Of a stretch of 64,000 bases of DNA, positions 18,644 to 26,823 are shown in pieces. Both the position numbers and the translations under genes were made by a program. Below the pieces are notes generated by a model. That model saw nothing but the letters and a program-made list of their open reading frames with translations, was not told the origin of the DNA and ran no database searches. Origin of the DNA: Pseudomonas citrullilanati (GTDB taxonomy: Bacteria > Pseudomonadota > Gammaproteobacteria > Pseudomonadales > Pseudomonadaceae); contig NZ_JAUQOP010000007.1 in the NCBI RefSeq assembly GCF_030580855.1, positions 1 through 64,000 on the forward strand, given 5' to 3'. Each line of letters opens with the position of its first letter. Position 1 is the first letter of the stretch.

Positions 18644-18895
18644 ATGAGTTTGCCAGTAACCGAAGCCCATGTTGAAGCAGAGGTGATAAGGCTGTTGTCC
18701 AGCTTTTTTTCAAAGGCCTGTCGGGATTTAAGCGGACATTCGAGATTGGTCGAAGATCTGAATGTCGATTCCATGGAAGTCGTGGAAATCGTCATGCTTA
18801 TGAGTGATGGGTTTAACGTAGAGCTGTCTTCAGATGAGGTAACGCTGTGGCGATCGATAAACGATATTGTTAAATCGGTGATCGCGGCTCAATAA
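18644..18895 (+). CDS. iacP: IacP-like acyl carrier protein in the T3SS cluster
   Basis: The 83-residue acyl carrier protein has the phosphopantetheine site LNVDSMEV with Ser43. In Salmonella iacP lies just after sipA in the same operon and affects translocator and effector secretion. Here it follows sipD by 21 bases, and no sipA homologue lies between. The base composition is AT-richer than the preceding genes, as is the neighbour on its right. A general fatty-acid role is unlikely in this context. Confidence 0.88.
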   Translation: MSLPVTEAHVEAEVIRLLSSFFSKACRDLSGHSRLVEDLNVDSMEVVEIVMLMSDGFNVELSSDEVTLWRSINDIVKSVIAAQ

Positions 18896-19086
18896 AATGT
18901 GTCGGTAGGGATGTGTCGCGGCTGAAGTTGGCCTGAACGACTGTTCCCCGTACTGCGAGAGCAACATCGTTAGTGCATGTTTGGACGACTGGAGGGAAAA
19001 GCGCAAGACAAGCTCTCGATAAAGCAACCGTTATCGGAGCTTGTCTTTGCGGTGGTTGCTAATGCAGGTGTTGTGGTGGTGCGGCT

Positions 19087-20304
19087 TTAAAGCAGGGCGG
19101 CGCGCCTCTCCAGTTCATCTGCAAGTTTGGTATCGTGCACTTCGACGGTTAGTAGATTGTCAAATAGGTCGCCTTGGTTGCTGGCGATTAATTTGTTAAG
19201 CGAATCGGTATCAATGTCAAGTAATGCCTGGTCAATGATGTTGGATGCTTCTTTGCTGAACTCAATGTGCTCGATATCGTTCAAGGACTCCATTTGGTAG
19301 ATGGCCAGGGCTGGTAAGAGCGAGGTCTCTATGTAGTTGGGGTACTTGCAATCTTGTAGGTGAAGCGCTTCTCTTGGGGTCAGGTTTGCGTTGGCTTCAA
19401 ATTTTGCCTTTAAGCACGAATTGAGATCTTCGCTCAATGTCATGACTTGAAGGTGGGTTATCTGACTGCTGAGCATGTCACTGAACGCTTCCCTGCTGCC
19501 TACCTTTACTTCAGGAAAGCTCTCCATTCCGCCACTTTTTTTGAATGTAAAGGACGTGTCGGAGAGTGCGTTGCTGGTGTGAGCGAGCGTCATGGTTGTG
19601 CCCATGACGGCTGGATGGGTTTCTACGCTATGAGGGATAGCCTTTGGGAAATGCTTGAGGTCACCTTGGGCGTACAGCGTACGTTCAATAGGCGTCATGA
19701 CAGCTTCTGATAGGTAAGTCGCTTGGCGTGATTGAGCGCTGGTTTGAGATTTCGTAGAAGCAAGCTCATATTTTGAATAGGTGTGGTCTTCTAGGCTTGA
19801 GTCTGTTTTAGGGGTTTCCAGGTATCTAATGTTGTTGTAGCCGCCAGCCAGTATCTTTGACGCTAACACCCAGCGGTGGTAATGAGGGCTGTCGTCTTCG
19901 CCAAGGCTGTTTCCCCTGATGTTGAAGGCGTGCAGGCGCAAATTCCAGCCTTGCTCCGGGTTGGACATTAAGTAGAATTTGTTAAAGAAGGGCGCTTGAG
20001 CAGAGCTGTTTTTACAGATGTCCAATTGCTGATCGTCTGCCTTGATGTACTCGAGTATGGAGATAATGTCCTTGACGGAAATGTCTTCGATGTCGGCAGT
20101 AATCCCGGGAGTTTGTTGATGCCCTAGTTCTGTCTCTGGGGAGAAGGATTTGTAGCGCTCAGTGATGCGGTTGAATACATCGTGATAGATTTCCTTGTTC
20201 TTGCAGAATTTTTCCTGTTGATGGTCAGGAGGGTTTGTCGAATTCTGATGAACAGAAAGAGGGGGGATTTGGGGTGTTTGAAGACGACTGGTGGATATGG
20301 TCAT
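19087..20304 (-). CDS. Unrecognised AT-rich protein with cupin-like His pattern; candidate T3SS effector
   Basis: This 405-residue protein is not recognised as a named family. It opposes its neighbours, sits between iacP and hilA, and is clearly AT-richer than the structural genes. Its N-terminus is rich in Ser, Thr, Pro and Gln with few charges (about residues 1-30), as in many secreted T3SS substrates. The centre has HYHRWVLASKILAGGYNN (His141 and His143) and, 80 residues on, KAIPHSVETH (His225). That arrangement resembles the metal-binding motifs of the cupin/cysteine-dioxygenase fold. The rest is helical and acidic. The ATG at 20304 is chosen over a TTG four codons upstream. The effector role is inferred from position and composition. 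Confidence 0.6.
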   Translation of the reverse strand: MTISTSRLQTPQIPPLSVHQNSTNPPDHQQEKFCKNKEIYHDVFNRITERYKSFSPETELGHQQTPGITADIEDISVKDIISILEYIKADDQQLDICKNSSAQAPFFNKFYLMSNPEQGWNLRLHAFNIRGNSLGEDDSPHYHRWVLASKILAGGYNNIRYLETPKTDSSLEDHTYSKYELASTKSQTSAQSRQATYLSEAVMTPIERTLYAQGDLKHFPKAIPHSVETHPAVMGTTMTLAHTSNALSDTSFTFKKSGGMESFPEVKVGSREAFSDMLSSQITHLQVMTLSEDLNSCLKAKFEANANLTPREALHLQDCKYPNYIETSLLPALAIYQMESLNDIEHIEFSKEASNIIDQALLDIDTDSLNKLIASNQGDLFDNLLTVEVHDTKLADELERRAALL

Positions 20305-20532
20305 GGTTGTTCCCAAGGAGAATAGGTTCGCCCAATTTAATTTGTTTCTTTGTGTCTTTCTTATATAAAAAGCTCATGTATTGTCTCGGATGCAGAGCAT
20401 GCTGGTTGGAGTGGGTGTTGCTTGATCGTAAAAATTCCTACAGGCTTTGTCGTTGTTTCGTAGGTGCCTAGGGAATTCATACTACGGAATAGTCCCAAGG
20501 ATCTTCCTATAGTCATCCGCGCTCATCATCCC

Positions 20533-20555
20533 GAGCCTGTCACACCCACAGGCTC
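20533..20555. promoter_or_regulatory. Palindrome upstream of the hilA-like gene
   Basis: GAGCCTGT and ACAGGCTC form a perfect 8-bp inverted repeat with a 7-base centre, 40 bases before the hilA-like start codon. No T-run follows on either strand, so an operator or mRNA leader hairpin is more likely than a terminator. The region 20305-20595 is AT-rich and must hold divergent promoters for hilA and the cupin-like gene; I could not place convincing -35/-10 pairs. Confidence 0.4.
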
Positions 20556-20595
20556 AACCGCGCTTCAGTAACTTTCTATAGAGAAGTCCCAGAGT

Positions 20596-21855
20596 ATGGA
20601 CAGTGCAACTGATCGAACACCGGCGAAGTCATTCGTTTTTGGCCACTGGTTATTGCAAGGCGACGGAACGCTGACGCGAGATGGACAGGGAGTTCATGTG
20701 CCACCCAAGGAACTACAGGTATTGCGCCTGCTGCTGGCGTCGGCAGGGGCGGTGATAAGTAAGGATTATCTGCTGGACCATGTCTGGCCGCGGATGGATG
20801 CCGCGGAAGAGTCGTTGACCCGTTGCATCTATGCCCTGCGCAAATTGTTCAGGGAAGACAAGGAATTCATTGCCACGGTGTACGGCCAGGGTTATCGATT
20901 CACGGCGTCGGTGGTCGAGCTCGATGTGCCGGGCCAGGCGAGGACCGTGGCGCCTTCATTGGCGGTGATGCCGTTTCGCAATCTCGAAGAGACGGCGGCG
21001 CTGGATTTGCAGGATGTGATGATCCGCCAGCTGACGATCGCCTTCGGCGAGGCGCTGCATCTCATTCCTTCCAGTGTCATCGCGGCCTGCGGGATGGTGG
21101 GCGATATGCGAGTGCTGGCCGAGCGGTTGTCGCCGGACTATTGCTTGAGCGGGCGTTTTATCGGTTCGAGCGAATACCGGCATTGGTCGGTCGAGTTGAT
21201 TCGCGGCGGTGACCAGGCCCTGTTGCACGGACAGACGCTGGATGCCCAGGACGCCGGGGAGGCGCTGGGTGCATTGACGTGCCTGGTGGCCCAGCGGGTG
21301 CCCGGGCTGCGGCCCGTCGCGGATCGCTGTGGTTCCTATCCGGTGGCGGTGGCGTACCTCCATGGGTTGTACAACTTACAGCAACATACGGTGCAAAGCC
21401 TGGGCGATGCAGCGGTGTCGTTCCGGCAATGCTTGAAACTCGATGGCGGGTACGCGCCGCCCTGGTGCGGCCTGGCGGACGTGTGGCTGGGACAGCTGAC
21501 GATGGGCCTGGGTGATCGACAGAATGCTATCGAAGAAGCGCAGTCGGCGATTTCCAATGCATTGGCGCTGGATCCCGGCAGCCTCCCGGCGTTGACGCGG
21601 TTGGCCTTGCTCACCAGTTTGCGCGGCTGCGAGCAGGCGGCCGAGGTGTTGTTCCGACGCTGCCTGTTGTCGGCCGACCAGGCCGACGTGCTGTACTTTC
21701 ACGCTTGGCACCACTGGTTCTGGCGGCGTCACGAGGTGGCGGCGCGCCTGATCGAGCAGTGCCTGGCCCACGATCCGGGTTGTGTGCGGGCCCAGCTGTT
21801 GCAGGTGAGCATCCACCAGCAGATGACTTGGGCCAGCGAGCGGCGCCTGGCATGA
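20596..21855 (+). CDS. hilA: HilA-like transcriptional activator (OmpR-type DNA-binding domain plus TPR region)
   Basis: The 419-residue protein begins with an OmpR/PhoB winged-helix domain at about residues 12-108 (SLTRCIYALRKLFRE and YGQGYRF are the recognition and wing regions). A linker domain starting SLAVMPFRNLEE follows. The C-terminal region (about 250-400) contains helical TPR-like repeats. HilA directly activates the prg/org and inv/spa operons in SPI-1. This copy is shorter than Salmonella HilA (553), mainly at the C-terminus. The stop overlaps the iagB start (ATGA), the same hilA-iagB pairing as in Salmonella. Confidence 0.88.
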   Translation: MDSATDRTPAKSFVFGHWLLQGDGTLTRDGQGVHVPPKELQVLRLLLASAGAVISKDYLLDHVWPRMDAAEESLTRCIYALRKLFREDKEFIATVYGQGYRFTASVVELDVPGQARTVAPSLAVMPFRNLEETAALDLQDVMIRQLTIAFGEALHLIPSSVIAACGMVGDMRVLAERLSPDYCLSGRFIGSSEYRHWSVELIRGGDQALLHGQTLDAQDAGEALGALTCLVAQRVPGLRPVADRCGSYPVAVAYLHGLYNLQQHTVQSLGDAAVSFRQCLKLDGGYAPPWCGLADVWLGQLTMGLGDRQNAIEEAQSAISNALALDPGSLPALTRLALLTSLRGCEQAAEVLFRRCLLSADQADVLYFHAWHHWFWRRHEVAARLIEQCLAHDPGCVRAQLLQVSIHQQMTWASERRLA

Positions 21856-22322
21856 CGCGGTGTCGCAAGCCTTGGTTGTGCTGGCCGGTGTGCCTCGGCC
21901 TGGGCCTGGGCATGACGCACGCCCAGGCCTGGTGCTGGAGCAAGGCGGGGCAGTTGCATGGCATCGAGCCCGAGTTGCTGCAGGCGATTGCCGAGGTCGA
22001 ATCGGGGCAGCAGCCGGGGGCCATCCACCACAACCGCAACGGCACCCGCGATATCGGCCTGATGCAGGTCAACAGCAGCCATTTGCCGCGCTTGCAGCGC
22101 CAAGGGATCACCGAGCAACGCTTGCTGGACGAGCCGTGCCTGTCAGTGGAGGTGGGGGCGTCGGTGCTGGCCGAATTCATCGCCCGCCATGGCTACAACT
22201 GGACCGCGGTCGGCGCCTACAACGCGGGCAACTCACCCCATCGCCAGGCTGCGCGGTTGCGCTATGCGCGCAAGGTCTGGCAGCGCTACCAAGTGCTCAC
22301 CCGGGGCCAGCCGGAGCCATGA
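21852..22322 (+). CDS. iagB: IagB-like lytic transglycosylase
   Basis: This 156-residue SLT-type transglycosylase has a signal peptide (about 1-26). Its catalytic Glu50 lies in AIAEVESGQ, and the conserved DIGLMQVNSSHLPRL and AVGAYNAGNS motifs follow. It should open the peptidoglycan locally for T3SS assembly. Salmonella IagB is 160 residues and also follows hilA. The start codon overlaps the hilA stop, so it is translationally coupled. Confidence 0.94.
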   Translation: MTRCRKPWLCWPVCLGLGLGMTHAQAWCWSKAGQLHGIEPELLQAIAEVESGQQPGAIHHNRNGTRDIGLMQVNSSHLPRLQRQGITEQRLLDEPCLSVEVGASVLAEFIARHGYNWTAVGAYNAGNSPHRQAARLRYARKVWQRYQVLTRGQPEP

Positions 22323-22472
22323 ACCTTGGCCTCGCGAGGGTCTGACATCGAGTGAAAAGAAAGGCCGCCGATTCTGATCCCCCGCCAGGCGCCACCGGCA
22401 GATTTCGATCAGGAAGGCGGTTTTTGGGGTGCCTACCATGGCACTTCATTCGATTGCCCCGGAGTTTGGACG

Positions 22473-23648
22473 GTGACAGTCCCGACGGCCCCTACGCTAC
22501 AGCCCTGCGTCCTGCGGATACTCGATGGCCCGTTGCAGGGTTGCGAGTTCGCGTTGGGCGAAGGCACCACCGTGTTCGTGGTCGGGGCGCTGGAGCTGTT
22601 GGGGGAGCGCGCCCTCTCGGCCAGCGTGCCCGCCGAGGCGATCTTCGTTCCCCTGCCAACCGGAGGCCGCAACTTCGAGGTGCTGGCCGACCAGGCCACG
22701 GCGCAGGGCGTGCCGTTGCGCTTGCTCGGCGACTCGGTCGAGGTGCTCCACGCAATCTTCCAGACCCGGGTCCAGGTCGGTGGCCTGCACATCGCCCTGC
22801 GTCCTCAAGACCAGGCCTGGGCGCCGGGTCTCTTCCATCAACACGCTGCTGCACCGGGGCCTGTAGCCGCCCCCTCGGCGTGGCGCAGTCCGCGAACGCG
22901 CTGGCTCGCCTCGGGCCTGGCGCTGGCGACGCTGGTGGTGGCGCTCGGCTTCGGGTCGAGACCGGCACCGGCACCTGAAACCGATGTTCGCGCGCTGACT
23001 GCCGGTGCCAGTGTGCAGCCCCAAGTGCTGGGCGGGCGCGATGGGTCGGTGTATGTCTTCGTCTCCAACGAGCGTGATGCCGGCTGGAGCCGCCAGGTGC
23101 TGACACGCCACCACAACCTTGACGGCAAAGTCCTGATGCTGGATCAGGAACGTCGTCGCCTGGAGCGCCTGTTGATCGAACATGACCCGCAACTGGCCTG
23201 GCATTTCCTCGACCTCAAGGACCCGTCGCTGCCGCGCCTGGTGCTTAGCGCACAGCGCAATCTGCTCACGCCTGACCAGCAGGCGCAACTGCTCGAAACG
23301 CTGTTGGCGGCGGCGCCGTATGCCCACGACGTGGTGGTGCGGATGCAGGATGACCGGGTGCTGGCCGACCTGGCCCAGGGCGGTTTGCAACGGCTGTCGC
23401 TGGCCTTCGAGCGGACCGAGCACGAGGGCAGCGTCACGTTCGCCGTCGAAGGCAACCTGCAGGATGCCGAATTGGCCGCGGCCCGCCAGTACATCGACGA
23501 CTTCTACCGGCAGTGGGGTGATCGCTACGTGCACTTCACCGTCGAGCTCAAGGACGACGCGCTCAAGGGCAAGTCGTTTCAAACCGGCCCGCAGGGCTAC
23601 GTCAAGACGAGCGCTTCGTCCTGGCATTTCTCAACACAGACAGAGTAG
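22473..23648 (+). CDS. sctD: SctD: outer ring of the inner-membrane complex (PrgH-like)
   Basis: The 391-residue protein matches PrgH in length (392) and layout. A cytoplasmic FHA-like domain (about 10-125) precedes a single membrane helix (about 142-162, WLASGLALATLVVALGFGS). Periplasmic ring-building domains follow. The start is GTG at 22473 with a GGAG site upstream. It opens the sctD-F-I-J-K-L operon after a 150-base gap that should hold a promoter, presumably HilA-dependent; I could not identify HilA sites by eye. Confidence 0.9.
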   Translation: MTVPTAPTLQPCVLRILDGPLQGCEFALGEGTTVFVVGALELLGERALSASVPAEAIFVPLPTGGRNFEVLADQATAQGVPLRLLGDSVEVLHAIFQTRVQVGGLHIALRPQDQAWAPGLFHQHAAAPGPVAAPSAWRSPRTRWLASGLALATLVVALGFGSRPAPAPETDVRALTAGASVQPQVLGGRDGSVYVFVSNERDAGWSRQVLTRHHNLDGKVLMLDQERRRLERLLIEHDPQLAWHFLDLKDPSLPRLVLSAQRNLLTPDQQAQLLETLLAAAPYAHDVVVRMQDDRVLADLAQGGLQRLSLAFERTEHEGSVTFAVEGNLQDAELAAARQYIDDFYRQWGDRYVHFTVELKDDALKGKSFQTGPQGYVKTSASSWHFSTQTE

Positions 23649-23655
23649 GTGACGA

Positions 23656-23916
23656 ATGGCAGGTATCGGACTCCCCATCACATTTCCCGACGATTTTCTC
23701 GGCGAACAAGCCGCCGCGTTCGAGGCCGGCGCCCAGAACCTCAAGGCGGCCCTGGACAAGGCGCTTGAAGAACTCAAGAAAGACGCCTCGGACCCCGGGC
23801 TGCTGGCGGCCTACCAGACCGCCTTTTCCTCGTACACGGTGTTTCGCAACGCCCAGACCAACACGATCAAGGGCTTCAAGGACATCGACATGGCGATCAT
23901 CCAGGCGGCTCGCTGA
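23656..23916 (+). CDS. sctF: SctF: needle subunit (PrgI-like)
   Basis: This 86-residue protein has the helix-turn-helix hairpin of needle subunits: two helices joined by ASDPGLLAAYQ, with the conserved Pro at the turn. The family-typical end TNTIKGFKDIDMAIIQAAR follows. PrgI is 80 residues. It polymerises into the needle and should be among the most strongly expressed genes here. It lies 7 bases after sctD. Confidence 0.94.
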   Translation: MAGIGLPITFPDDFLGEQAAAFEAGAQNLKAALDKALEELKKDASDPGLLAAYQTAFSSYTVFRNAQTNTIKGFKDIDMAIIQAAR

Positions 23917-23970
23917 CGCTTTTTCCTTTGGCTGGCCGTCGCCCCGGCGGCCCTTGCATGAGTGCACCGT

Positions 23971-24279
23971 ATGCCCATCCAAAGTCTTTACCCATTGGCC
24001 GTCGAGCGGTCGGCCATCGTTGAATTGCAAGGCCCCCAGGAAGGGCCGATCGTGTCGCTGGAGTCGCGCCTGATCGACAGCTATGCCCGGTCCGTCGTCG
24101 ACAGCGGGCAAGACGTCGCGGCGATCGACCAACTGCTGCGGCGCCCGGACATCACCGACCCTGACGTGTTGGCCCGGTTGCAGGAGCTGACCGGGCAGTA
24201 CAACGTCGACATCAACCTGCTCAACGTGTTGGTGCGCAAGGCCGTGGGCACCGCGGAAACCTTGTTGCGTGCCTCATGA
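23971..24279 (+). CDS. sctI: SctI: inner rod protein (PrgJ-like)
   Basis: The 102-residue protein aligns with PrgJ (101) over the segments IVSLESRLIDSYARSVVD and LTGQYNVDINLLNVLVRKAV and the end AVGTAETLLR. It forms the rod or needle adaptor at the base of the filament. The start is uncertain: GTG at 23962 and ATG at 23971 are in frame and neither has a strong ribosome site. The ATG fits the PrgJ length. The stop overlaps the sctJ start. Confidence 0.88.
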   Translation: MPIQSLYPLAVERSAIVELQGPQEGPIVSLESRLIDSYARSVVDSGQDVAAIDQLLRRPDITDPDVLARLQELTGQYNVDINLLNVLVRKAVGTAETLLRAS

Positions 24280-24998
24280 AAACGGCCCTGTGCGGGGTGC
24301 TGTTGTGCCTGGCGCTGGCGGGTTGCCGCCAGCCGAACCTGTTGGAAGGGTTGGATCAGCAGCAGGCCAACGAAGTGCTGTCGGTGCTGCAACGCAACAA
24401 CATCGTGGCGGTGAAGGTCGACACCGGCAAGGCCGGTTACGCGGTGAAGATCGATCCGCTGGACTTTTCCGCCGCCGTCGACCTGCTCAACCTCTACTCG
24501 CTGCCTTCCAGGCCGCGCCTGCAAGTCGCGCAAATGTTCCCCGCCGACGCCCTGGTGGCGTCGCCTCGCGCGGAAAAAGCTCGGTTGTATTCGGCGTTGG
24601 AACAGCGCGTCGAGCAGTCGCTGGGCGTGCTCGAAGGCGTGGTGTCGGCGCGGGTACACATCAGTTATGACCTGGATGCCGGCGAAGGCGGGCGCAAGGT
24701 CGCGCCGGTCCATCTCTCGGCGGTGGTGTTGCACGAACGCGACGTCGAGGCGCAATTGCTGATCAACGACATCAAGCGTTTTCTCAAGAACAGTTTCGCG
24801 GCGGTGGACTACGAGAACATTTCGGTGGTGCTGTCCAGGCGCTCGCCGACCCAGCATGTTGCGCCGTCGCGGGCCGTCACCCCGGGCTACTCGCCCTGGC
24901 CGTGGTTGCTGGGGGTGATGTGCGGATTGCTGGTGGCCGCTGGTGCCGCGTGGGTCTATCACTTTGCAGGCGTGAGGCGGCGTGATGTCGGACGTTGA
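24276..24998 (+). CDS. sctJ: SctJ: inner ring lipoprotein (PrgK-like)
   Basis: The 240-residue lipoprotein has a signal peptide ending in the lipobox LALAGC (Cys17). The YscJ/PrgK periplasmic ring domains follow (LEGLDQQQANEVLSVLQRNN; VSARVHISYDLD). A C-terminal membrane helix lies at about residues 205-228. It forms the 24-mer inner ring with SctD. Its ATG overlaps the sctI stop. Confidence 0.96.
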   Translation: MKTALCGVLLCLALAGCRQPNLLEGLDQQQANEVLSVLQRNNIVAVKVDTGKAGYAVKIDPLDFSAAVDLLNLYSLPSRPRLQVAQMFPADALVASPRAEKARLYSALEQRVEQSLGVLEGVVSARVHISYDLDAGEGGRKVAPVHLSAVVLHERDVEAQLLINDIKRFLKNSFAAVDYENISVVLSRRSPTQHVAPSRAVTPGYSPWPWLLGVMCGLLVAAGAAWVYHFAGVRRRDVGR

Positions 24999-25551
24999 AT
25001 GCCTGCGGCGCATTCTCGCCGAGCCTCTGGCTTATCTGCACCCGCAGCGCCTGGTGGTCCCGGCGCAGTTCGCCGGCGCCGAGGCCCGCAGTGTGCTCAA
25101 CCGAATGGTGCGCGACGCACTGGCGCTGCCCCGGTCGTTGCCTTCGACGGCACTGGCTGGCGTGGCGAAGCCGTGGGTTCGTCATTGGCGACGACTGCCT
25201 TCCATTGCCTTGCTGATGGGCGCCTATCGGCTGCTGCCCGCGTTGGCGCGGGGCGCGGCGTTGTGCAACCTGCCGGCCTCGGCACGGCGGTTCGCCGGCT
25301 GCCACCTGGGCCCGCGCAATGGCCCGCCAATCGACGGCTGGCCGGTCTCGATGGCCGAGGTCGAAGCGGCCGGCCTCAATGCATTGTGGGGTTGGCACAG
25401 GCAGGTTCCGCCGTGCTTGCTGGAATGCCTGGCCTTGCAATTTTCCGAACCGGTTGTGGGCTTGCACCGGCAATGGCCGGTCCCGGAACCGGCCCCGACG
25501 CTTTTCTTCCTGGCGGTGCAACATGCTCGACGCGATCCGATCCCTGGCTGA
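24985..25551 (+). CDS. sctK: SctK: sorting-platform adaptor (OrgA-like)
   Basis: This 188-residue protein lies between sctJ and sctL and is close in length to OrgA (199). SctK proteins join the cytoplasmic pods of SctQ to the SctD ring. Its sequence is Trp-, Leu- and Pro-rich, with the conserved-looking element LHPQRLVVP near residue 20. The ATG at 24985 is preferred to the adjacent GTG at 24982. It overlaps sctJ by 14 bases and sctL by 29. Confidence 0.82.
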   Translation: MSDVECLRRILAEPLAYLHPQRLVVPAQFAGAEARSVLNRMVRDALALPRSLPSTALAGVAKPWVRHWRRLPSIALLMGAYRLLPALARGAALCNLPASARRFAGCHLGPRNGPPIDGWPVSMAEVEAAGLNALWGWHRQVPPCLLECLALQFSEPVVGLHRQWPVPEPAPTLFFLAVQHARRDPIPG

Positions 25552-26224
25552 CCTGCCCGTTGGCGAAGACGTACACCTGGCGCGCGAGGACGTCGCCGCC
25601 GCCCGCTGTCGTCGACGCCTGCAACGGGAGGCCCGGCGCCGGGCCCGCGAGTGCGTCGAACAGGCCCGGCGCGACGCCGACGCGGTGCATGCCGAGGCGT
25701 TTCGACAGGGCTATGCCGAGGGCATCCTGCGTGCCACCGCGCACCTGGCGGAAGGCCTGCTGACCTCGCACAACCTGGCGCTGCAATTGCGCCACCAACT
25801 GGCGCAGGCGGCGAACGAGTTGCTCGCACAGGCCTTGAGCTGCCCGCAATGGCTGGACGAGATGCTCGAACGCTGGCTGGCCGCGCAGGTGGGCAACGCG
25901 AGCGCGATATTGCAGGCAGTGCTGCCGCTGGCGTGTCGGCCGCGTGCCGATGAATGGCGCGAGCGGCTGGGCAGGCACTGGGCGGGCGAGCTGAGCCTGG
26001 AGTATCACCCGCAGGACCGCTACGTGCTGCGGCTGGCGGACCGAGTGCTGGAATTCGACCTTGAAACCACCCGGGCGCGACTGGCGCCCCGCTTGTTGGC
26101 GAGCCTTGCCGACTTGCCGGAATCGGTGCGTGTCCTGGACCAGGCCGCGTGGCAGGCCCTGTCGGATGCGTGCGCCAGCTTCGCCCCGCACACCACCCCT
26201 GGCGATCCGCGCCATGAAGATTGA
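25523..26224 (+). CDS. sctL: SctL: ATPase stator (OrgB-like)
   Basis: The 233-residue protein has the FliH/SctL layout: an Arg/Ala-rich amphipathic helix (about residues 25-60, RRARECVEQARRDADAVHAE), a FRQGYAEGI segment, then a C-terminal globular domain. It links SctN to SctQ and regulates the ATPase. OrgB is about 226 residues. The start at 25523 lies 29 bases inside sctK, an unusually long overlap. The next gene starts before its stop. Confidence 0.87.
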   Translation: MLDAIRSLADLPVGEDVHLAREDVAAARCRRRLQREARRRARECVEQARRDADAVHAEAFRQGYAEGILRATAHLAEGLLTSHNLALQLRHQLAQAANELLAQALSCPQWLDEMLERWLAAQVGNASAILQAVLPLACRPRADEWRERLGRHWAGELSLEYHPQDRYVLRLADRVLEFDLETTRARLAPRLLASLADLPESVRVLDQAAWQALSDACASFAPHTTPGDPRHED

Positions 26225-26639
26225 GTCCACGACGGGCACCAGCGCCCTCGGTCACGATGTCGGTTCATCGGTCGAGATGCTGGAGTCGCGGCTGCTGGCG
26301 GCCCATCAGCACAAACGACCGGACCCTGAATTCGAGCAGGTGTATCGGCTGCTGTTGGCCATGGAAGGACAAGGGGAGAAGGCGATCCATCGGTTTCTCC
26401 GCACCCTGCGCGGGCCGGATGGGGAAACGCCGATGTATCGAACCGCCACGGCGTTGAAGGCCGTCACCCTGCAGGTTTTGTATCGATTGAAGGAGGAGGG
26501 ACTGGAAAAGTCGCAGTTGTACAAGGAAATCGTCGGGGCCAACGGCCTGGCGTTCGCCATGGAAGTCTTCGTCAGGGGCGCGATGCGTGAAGTGTTCCAG
26601 CCGATGGGGGATGAGGCGTGGGAGAAGAGTGAGTGGTAA
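26214..26639 (+). CDS. Last gene of the prg/org-like operon, OrgC-like by position
   Basis: This 141-residue, mainly helical protein overlaps the end of sctL by 11 bases. It stands where orgC stands in SPI-1. OrgC is a secreted protein that promotes needle polymerisation. I see no diagnostic motif; the most regular part is the C-terminal helix GLAFAMEVFVRGAMREVFQP. The acidic, Ser/Thr-rich N-terminus would fit a secreted protein. The assignment is by context; another accessory T3SS protein is equally possible. Confidence 0.55.
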   Translation: MKIESTTGTSALGHDVGSSVEMLESRLLAAHQHKRPDPEFEQVYRLLLAMEGQGEKAIHRFLRTLRGPDGETPMYRTATALKAVTLQVLYRLKEEGLEKSQLYKEIVGANGLAFAMEVFVRGAMREVFQPMGDEAWEKSEW

Positions 26640-26682
26640 CCCTGATCCTCTTTGGTACAAGAACAACGTCACAGGCAATCAT

Positions 26683-26755
26683 CCCGTGGCGAGGGAGCTT
26701 GCTCCCGCTGGGCTGCGTAGCAGCCCCGAGACAGGGCCGCTTCCAAGCTCCCTCG
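26683..26755. repeat. Palindromic repeat at the right edge of the T3SS structural genes
   Basis: GTGGCGAGGGAGCTTGCTCC at about 26686, then CGCTGGG and the hairpin GGGCTGCGTAGCAGCCC, are followed by a partial inverted arm AAGCTCCCTCG at 26745-26755. It is a variant of the long palindromic repeat at 13906, with the central ATTT replaced by AGCTT. It separates the convergent orgC-like and 26824 genes and may act as a shared transcript end. Confidence 0.75.
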
Positions 26756-26823
26756 GCATCGGCGACTAGCCTCTGTTTGGGGACCGACGCCAGGTCGGCG
26801 TCAGGTCTGCCGAGGCAAAGGGG

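Noticed and set aside
22323..22472. HilA-binding boxes upstream of sctD and invF
   Set aside because: I saw only loose TTTC-type half-sites by eye, not enough to annotate.
2855..26639. Assignment of the T3SS to the Hrp or Ysc family
   Set aside because: Gene order with hilA-iagB, sicA-sipBCD-iacP and prgHIJK-orgAB, and InvG/PrgH-sized components, fits SPI-1 instead.
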